From Antedon mediterranea (Eukaryota > Echinodermata > Crinoidea > Comatulida > Antedonidae): 64,000 nt of DNA. Shown piece after piece: positions 57,410-64,000 of the stretch. Below the pieces are notes generated by a model, which did no database searches, was not told where the DNA came from, and saw only the letters and a program-made list of their open reading frames with translations. The DNA is taken from assembly GCF_964355755.1 (NCBI RefSeq), contig NC_092673.1, positions 21,395,001 through 21,459,000 on the forward strand, given 5' to 3'. How positions within the stretch are numbered: the stretch's first letter is position 1; every line of letters starts with the position of its first letter. A program made the translations under genes and the position numbers.

Positions 57410-60400
57410 ATGATTAGTTTAGCGGACATTGAAGATGAGAGTATGCAAGAACTTCCTGATGGAATGGTGAGTATTGGCATGGTACGAGTTGTCCATTATT
57501 TTTGCTAGGACAGGATCGGTTGTTGTTTTTTTAAGTGTTATAAGATGGATGTTGTTGACAAAACATAGGCCTAGCCCAATTTTATCATTTATTATATAAA
57601 TCCTAGGCCTAGTGTTCTTTACAAAATAGACAGGCTTACATAAATAACTTGTAGGTTTTGATTCATATTCATTATTTGATATTTATACAACCAATCCAAC
57701 AAAAAAGTAGCCAAGCAAAACATCATCATGAATGGAGAAGAGAAGGAATGAATGGATGCCAATGAATGTAATGCCTACACAGTACATAGTGCTATTAGGC
57801 CTACTCTACTATAGCCTATTGATAACCATTTATGCTGCCTTTGATGAAAATAAATAATATTTTGACACGTCTAATCAAATGACATGATTTTGTGAAGACC
57901 AGTATATGGTGACAATATATTAAATACAATACAATGATTTTATTGTTCTTATTGATCATGACGTTATTTGATTGAATTAAAAAATATAATATTTTTATCA
58001 AAAAGGGAGGAAAAACAGTTATCATTATTCTAGAATGAATGTATTTCAAAAAAATGTATGTTTTTCTTTTACTGTTGATCGTTATTGTCCTAGTGTGTAG
58101 CAGACTTTAAGCCTACAGTATGGACGTTTTGTTTTCAGTTTTTTGTTGAAGGATTTGTGACCTGATGAGAAATTCCCTTCATTAAATAATCGTAGGCCAG
58201 GGTGGAGGAATTACGCATTTGTTCTCATACAGCACCTCTCCAAGTTTTGGTGCGGGCTGGGACTTTAGATAACCTTTAAATATTTTACATTATGCAAACT
58301 CTCGGCACATCGCTTCAACTAGCTACTCATGGTTGACATACCATAATCTTTCTTGTTTACAGATATATTTACATTTAAACAAGTACAGTATGCTAATATT
58401 GATGACATACAAAAATATGTTTTTATGTTGTATTATCGTTTAAAAAACAAACAAAATATGAACGTAGATACTCTAGAGGCTAGACACATAGTGTATACAG
58501 GTACAGTAGTACATTTATACACATTACTCTATAGGCTGGAAATGAACTACATTCATCAAACATGACCTTTAAAAAGCCATATTTATACTCTGTCAGGTCA
58601 ATGACCAACTGTACTAGGTTGTGTAGGAAATCTGATAAGGTTTAGTAGTTGAAATAAAATGCAATTTTTACTGTGATTTTGACTACATAAAATGCCAAAT
58701 ATATTCATAAATCTGGTAAACAGCTGTTTCCTACAGTATACAGTAACAATAGTTATCAACACCAACTTGTTTTCCTCTTGATAATAATCTGTACTAACAG
58801 CCAGCCCTCCCAGTATCCGCAGCCTTCAAATGATATTATAGAAATTTACATAATCAAATTTACTATTTGTTTATTTTAGACAAGTATAAGGCCTCAACAT
58901 TATAATAAAGTAATAATAGTTATCAACACCAACCTGTTTTCTTCACGATTAAAAATCTGTACAGCTAGCTCTCCAAGTATCTGCATCCTTCAAAATACCT
59001 GTATATAGATTGACATAATAAAATGAACTATTTATTTGTTATTTTAGACAAGTATAAGGCCCGTTTCAAAACTAAAGGAAAACACACCGGAATTTAATGA
59101 AGAAAAAGACAAGTGCCTAAAATATTTTGAACAATGGAACGAAACAGAACAATTAGAATTTGTAGAACATCTAATCACACGCATGTGTCACCATCAACAT
59201 GGACAAATTAATTCCTATTTAAAGCCTATGTTACAAAGAGATTTCATCACCGCATTACCAAGTAAGTATTTCTTATTAATATTTCCTCAACCAAATTGTG
59301 TGTTAAATATTTTATTGTGGACAGACGAACGGGTGCCGTTTTGTGGCAGCACTCGACACGAAAGGACCCTTAGAGGAGTAGAAGGGTGTGGATGTATCCA
59401 CACCTGTGCGCAATTCAGCCCAGTGGGCTGCAAGTCACAAGTTATTCTCCCATTTACATTGATTAATTATTTGTACAGTACAATGCTTCAGGTAATAGAG
59501 TGGCATACACATCAACTTTCCATGCTCATATTTTAACATACACAATACTGTTGTATTTGTGCTGATAACATACTGTTACAGTAAGATTTTTCTGTACTGA
59601 TTATCTCTTTTATTTTAATTAAATCAGATAAGATCTTCTATAATTTGTCATTTTGACGAATCAAATTCTACATCTACAGTAGTTAATTATTACCAATACC
59701 ATCCATAAGTTCTGAGAAAAAAGTTTAATAATTGGTCATGGCCGTATATTTTGTGAACTTATCAAAAGTGCACAAGGTGGTAGGTAAATGTGTGTAACAT
59801 TCTTAACTGAGAGATTTCCTAGAAAATTATTATAATTTGATGCTTTCTATTAGTAATTGTATGCAATATACAGTAGGCACACATCATAGTGATAACTTGA
59901 ATGATATTCAAGGTTACTGTATCCATAATGTTTTTAATTAAATAATTTTTTTTTTATGGTTTATGTTTAATTCGGCAGATATGAGATAGATGTAGTTTGT
60001 TGTGAAGAAAAGAATTTAGCAATTTCATTATCTAATTCATATTTGTTGGTATACTTACACAATGAGACCCATTTTGATGGGAATCTTGGGGCAGCGAATG
60101 CAGGTTTGGCGGTAGAGAGAGTCCCTATGAATAAAGTTCAATATGATTCTATCCACTGGCTGTACAATATATTGTGTTCATGACAATTTTTTTTTTTACA
60201 TTTTTATAAATTTACACCAAATTTAACTAAAGCCAAGAATTGTATATTTTTAAAATGGGATTTTATTAAAGATGTATAAAATAAATCAGATTTTGAATAG
60301 GCCATTTTGCAGTTTTAATAGCTATTCACTTCTGTAGAAAAAAAAATCAACAAAAATAAATATTTTACTTATTTAAAAAAAACAAACAAAAGAAATGATT

Positions 60401-62374
60401 AATATTAAATATATCATATATTAAATATTTTTGGCTTTAAGTTTTTTAAAGAAAATAGTTTCTTTTTGATCCAGTTTTTGGTCAAAGTGAATAATAAAAA
60501 GGCAATATATCTTTAAATGTTTTTATGCAAGATAAATGTATCCTGTCACATTGCATTTTGTATTATGACTATTGATAATACAAACATTAGGTTATTGTTA
60601 CAGATATACAGTAAGACTATTACAAACAGATCTTAATGTATCATGTTTGCTGAACTATTGCATTGTATTACAGAGAAAGGCTTAGATCATATAGCAGAAA
60701 GCATCTTATCGTACCTTGACGCCAAGTCATTATGCGCCGCAGAATTAGTTTGCAAGGAATGGTACCGTGTAATCTCAGATGGCATGCTATGGAAAAAATT
60801 AATAGAACGAATGGTGCGGACAGATACCCTGTGGAGGGGTTTGTCGGAAAGAAAAGGATGGTAAGATTATAATATACAAAAATTTTTATTTTATTTTTAT
60901 TTAATTCAATCGAAACCAAAAGTGATCATTACTGTACCGCCACTACCGGTTTGATACAAACGAAGCCAGGACTGTTTAAAGCACATTGATCAAGGGCTTC
61001 TCTCGTTCAGTGCCCACCTTCAATCAACAGAGGAAAGGCAGATACTAGATTGATATTATCCTGTTTTGACGCAATCAATTTTGCTATCAACATCTGAACC
61101 AAGCTTACAGTAATTTCAAGTGTTAATATTAGCCATGATTTGTTGCTTTTAAGTCTACTGTACCAGTCAATTTATGGATAAAATGAAATTCTGAACCCCA
61201 TGAACTTTCAAACAATGTATTCATTCATTCAACATTTACATGAAACCTGAATGAGGATATAGATTGTACAATAAAAATTTGAGAATTTGATGTGATTTCC
61301 ATGGTCTACTAAGTTTCTTTTTTTCTTAGCAACAGTTGCTACCATACAGCTATATGTTTACCTTTAGATTTTCAATGCTGGTTTTTGCAAATGTAATTAA
61401 CAATTTTACTGGCCAGCTGATCCATCTCGTTAAGTTGTGCTGTGATTTGGTCGTTAGTTTATCTTTATTCAGCATCATGAGTTGTCTTCTAATTACCTCC
61501 AATTACAAACTGACGGCCATCTTAAGTTCCATATAATTAAATAGAGTAGGCATACAGTACCTATCCCAAGAAATCCCTGGTAGAAGCTTACTGTTAATTT
61601 TAAAATGGCTGGATTTATGTAATATAGCCCCCACAAGAGTTATTTTTGCTCCTATGGTACCATAGAAGGAAAAAAGGTATAGTCATGCAGTACAGTAGTA
61701 CAGACAACTACTCTCAATACACGTGGCCTATATCCCATACGTGGGTAATTTACTGTCCCAAGACGACGTATATGGGTTGACTTTTGGGGATCACTGAATA
61801 GCACTTTGTAAATTTTTTGGAAGGCCAAAACATTTCTTGTAACAATAAAACCAACAATTGCTTAAAGTTACAGTTAAAAAAATGTATTTTGCATTTTTCC
61901 TAAACCTATTAAGAATACCTTATTTAGCCTAAGTCGCTTTGGGTAGAAACCTTGCGTCTTTAAAGTGAGTTTGGGACGTTTTGGTCCTTACGATAAATGT
62001 CTGCTTTTAGGAGAGTATACTTTCACATTTAGATTTAGGATATGAATCAGGATCATGCTGTGGGCATGACATGTTGATTCCATTTACAGTACGTAGTTTA
62101 ATCAGGATTTGTACAGTATTTTCATATAACAGAAATGGAAAAATGTGTTTTCATTTAAATGGAAACACACACACTTTAGGAAATTCATGCAACATTAAAA
62201 TAATTATTTACTGTATTGTAAATATAAAATTCATTACATTTCAATGTACTGTAAGTAATCAATAATGGTTTTTTTTTCAGGTGTGCATATTTGTTCAAAG
62301 GAAAGCATGGAGAAACTCCAAAACCGAATTCATTCTTTCGTACACTTTATCCCAAAATTATAGGCAATATTGAG
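57410..62374 (+). CDS. BTRC: Beta-TrCP F-box protein, first four coding exons
   Basis: Substrate receptor of SCF ubiquitin ligases that recognises DSGxxS phosphodegrons (beta-catenin, IkB). Exons: 57410-57466, 59048-59261, 60674-60860 and 62281-62374, phases 0/1/2/0, 184 codons. Exon 1 gives a short N-terminus, [19 protein letters not shown], much shorter than in human. Exon 2 carries the dimerisation (D) domain: [50 protein letters not shown]. Exon 3 carries the F-box that binds SKP1: [40 protein letters not shown]. Exon 4 is the linker with [16 protein letters not shown]. The seven WD40 repeats are not in the window; the last donor at 62375 leads out to the right. Vertebrates have two copies (BTRC, FBXW11); this is probably the single invertebrate pro-orthologue. 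Confidence 0.95.
60266..60515. mobile_element. MITE family C in BTRC intron 2
   Basis: Left end TTAAAGATGTATAAAATAAA, right end GGCAATATATCTTTAAA. It has CACTTCTGTAGAAAAAAAAATC and CAGTTTTTGGTCAAAG inside. The ends have diverged. Confidence 0.7.
60861..62280 (+). other. BTRC intron 3, nothing recognised
   Basis: AT-rich intron sequence between the F-box exon and the linker exon. No repeat family defined elsewhere in the window and no coding exon was seen in it. Confidence 0.6.
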
Positions 62375-62512
62375 GTAAGTCACCACCTTTTCCCACTTTC
62401 GTTTTAGAATGTAAGGTGGTCTAGGCTTATTATTATATTATATTATTATTATTATATATTATACGTATTATACACCTTTTTGCTTGTGTGATCAATGCAC
62501 ATTCATCTACTG

Positions 62513-62683
62513 TAAAGCCTTGTCTATAGTATCAAACTTTATGCCGACCAAAAAATGTGATGTGCCCACATATGAACATGATGATGTCATATCACTACCA
62601 AATTTAGGAATATCACTACCATATTTAGGCATATCACTACCATATTTAGGCATAACTAGTTTGATACTGTAGACAGAGCTTTA
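62513..62683. mobile_element. MITE family A in BTRC intron 4
   Basis: TAAAGCCTTGTCTATAGTATC at the left and GATACTGTAGACAGAGCTTTA at the right. The ATATCACTACCATATTTAGGC block is tandemly repeated inside, in reverse orientation to most other copies. Confidence 0.85.
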
Positions 62684-63039
62684 CACTCCTGAACCGAAAT
62701 GTGGCTTTTGTATAAGGAATAATCTTTATAATTTCTCTGTTAGTGCAGTTCACGTTTTATAAATTGATTTATAAATTGGGGATAATTAGAAATGGCTTGT
62801 CAGGATGCCACGCCTTTGTCAAAATTGATTAAATAACAGAATATTTATTCATGATTCTTGTTCATTTAGTAAATTACAAAATGATTATTCATGTTATACA
62901 ATTTCCTTTTTATCCCCAATGTTAATAAATACGATTACCTGTCCCAATCAAGTCATTAATTTAAATACTCTTGTATATCATTTTTTAAATTGGAGTAAAA
63001 TGGTGAACTACAGTACAGAAAGAAATTACTGCTTCGTAT

Positions 63040-63245
63040 CTACGCGTAGGCTTTCGTAGGTAGATCGTAGGTAGAACGTAGGTCATTGTTCTCTCCTACG
63101 ATGTATTGTTTGTAGCCTACGATGTATTGTTTGTAGCCTACGATGTATTGTTCTCTCCTACGATGTATTGTTCGTAGCCTACGATGTATTGTTCTCTCCT
63201 ACCTACGATGTATTGTTCGTAGCCTACGATGTATTGTTATGAAAT
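63040..63245. repeat. CCTACGATGTATTGTT tandem repeat
   Basis: CCTACGATGTATTGTT recurs six times from 63103 to 63238, joined by TGTAG, CTCT or CGTAG spacers. It is preceded by the complementary words CGTAGGTAGATCGTAGG. Located in BTRC intron 4. Confidence 0.85.
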
Positions 63246-63654
63246 CTAGGCTACGCCTCGATCGTAGGGTGGTTCGTAGAAGCATGGACAATGCAAACAA
63301 ACAATGTATTGTTTGCTAATTAAAATCCTACAAAGATTAGTAGGTCAATTTTTGTAGCCGCCCTACGCATCGGTTATCCTAATTTGGACGGAAATCCGCC
63401 GACGAAACGACATCGGGCCGGTGGACTTCAGCTCACGTAGAGAGAGTCGAGGCTAGGCCTAGCCTGTTTCGGCGGCCTACACTATAAATTATTTAATTTA
63501 TTTCTACCTTGTTGGGTTCGCGAATTATAAAAACAACGACACCTAGGCTAGGACACCAACAAAATATATGCAAAATAAATATATATCCCATATTAAGATT
63601 TAACATACATAAATAGGCCTTTTAAAATGATTACAACATGTATAAAGAAAAAGG

Positions 63655-63905
63655 CCCAACCAGAATTTGGAGGGGAAAAACATGTGAGCTGAGCAGTTTA
63701 GAGAGAGTATTATGTTTCATGTCATGTGACACAAAATCCAGGTACACGATCTTAATTACTGTTTTATCGTCGTTAGACGGTAGCCACCCTCTCGTAGAGC
63801 TCGTACTGAGTAAAAAAAACATGTGAGAGATTGCGGTAAGCAGAGAGTATCGCGTTTCATGCCATGTGACCAAAAAAAAACTAGGTCTGTATTAATTACG
63901 GTCTT
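63655..63905. repeat. Two diverged direct copies of about 100 bp
   Basis: AAACATGTGAG...AGAGAGTAT...GTTTCATG(T/C)CATGTGAC...TTAATTAC occurs from about 63667 and again from about 63808. The copies are clearly related but diverged. Short ORFs here are shadows of the repeat. Confidence 0.6.
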
Positions 63906-64000
63906 CTGTCGGCAGTCTTTTTGAGCGACCGATTGAACGTCCTGATGCTATATTTAGAATGAATTGTTTACGATCTTTTTTTCTCTGCATCGTTTCTGGA

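Noticed and set aside
59183-59536. 117-codon ORF ending in non-coding sequence
   Set aside because: Its first part is the BTRC exon 2 frame read through the donor at 59262; the remainder is intron.

Overview
This is nuclear DNA from an animal: AT-rich, intron-rich and crowded with small transposons. The four recognisable genes have standard metazoan exon structures. Dense GGCCTA-type words and tRNA-headed SINEs suggest an invertebrate deuterostome, most likely an echinoderm; the phylum is an inference, the animal origin is certain.

Layout. (1) About 1.7-3.6 kb, minus strand: the 5' end of a gene for a secreted or membrane CUB-domain protein, with a signal peptide and most of one CUB domain; it leaves the window on the left. 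(2) 7.9-33.0 kb, minus strand: a complete LIM-domain-binding cofactor gene (LDB1/Chip), nine coding exons, about 379 aa, including a small first exon that is easy to miss. Its introns hold a 38-bp minisatellite, a 1-kb pyrimidine array, several MITEs and a Harbinger-like element with a Myb/SANT-like ORF. (3) 34.5-51.1 kb, plus strand: a complete insulin-degrading enzyme gene (IDE), 24 coding exons, 1021 aa, with a presequence exon at one end and a peroxisomal SKL tail at the other. (4) 53.3-55.5 kb, minus strand: the mitochondrial ubiquitin ligase MARCHF5, four coding exons, 309 aa. (5) From 57.4 kb, plus strand: the first four coding exons of beta-TrCP (BTRC/FBXW11), with the D domain and F-box; the WD40 exons lie beyond the window.

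LDB1 and IDE are divergent, IDE and MARCHF5 convergent, MARCHF5 and BTRC divergent. The human orthologues of all four lie on 10q23-q24, with MARCHF5 and IDE adjacent and convergent there too, so this looks like conserved animal linkage. The genes do not form one pathway: LDB1 is a transcription cofactor, IDE a peptidase, and MARCHF5 and beta-TrCP are unrelated ubiquitin-ligase components.

The most unusual object is a 3.4-kb array of about 57 copies of a 60-bp unit at 47.3-50.7 kb in IDE. The unit spans the exon/intron junction of the penultimate coding exon, so each of 56 copies carries a GTAAGT splice donor in phase 0, and the acceptor of the last exon is also phase 0. Any of the first 26 donors would give an in-frame IDE, longer by 20 residues per step. 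A TAG in unit 27 ends that range, and beyond it the SKL tail is lost. I know of no described locus like this. Whether the extra donors are used cannot be read from DNA.
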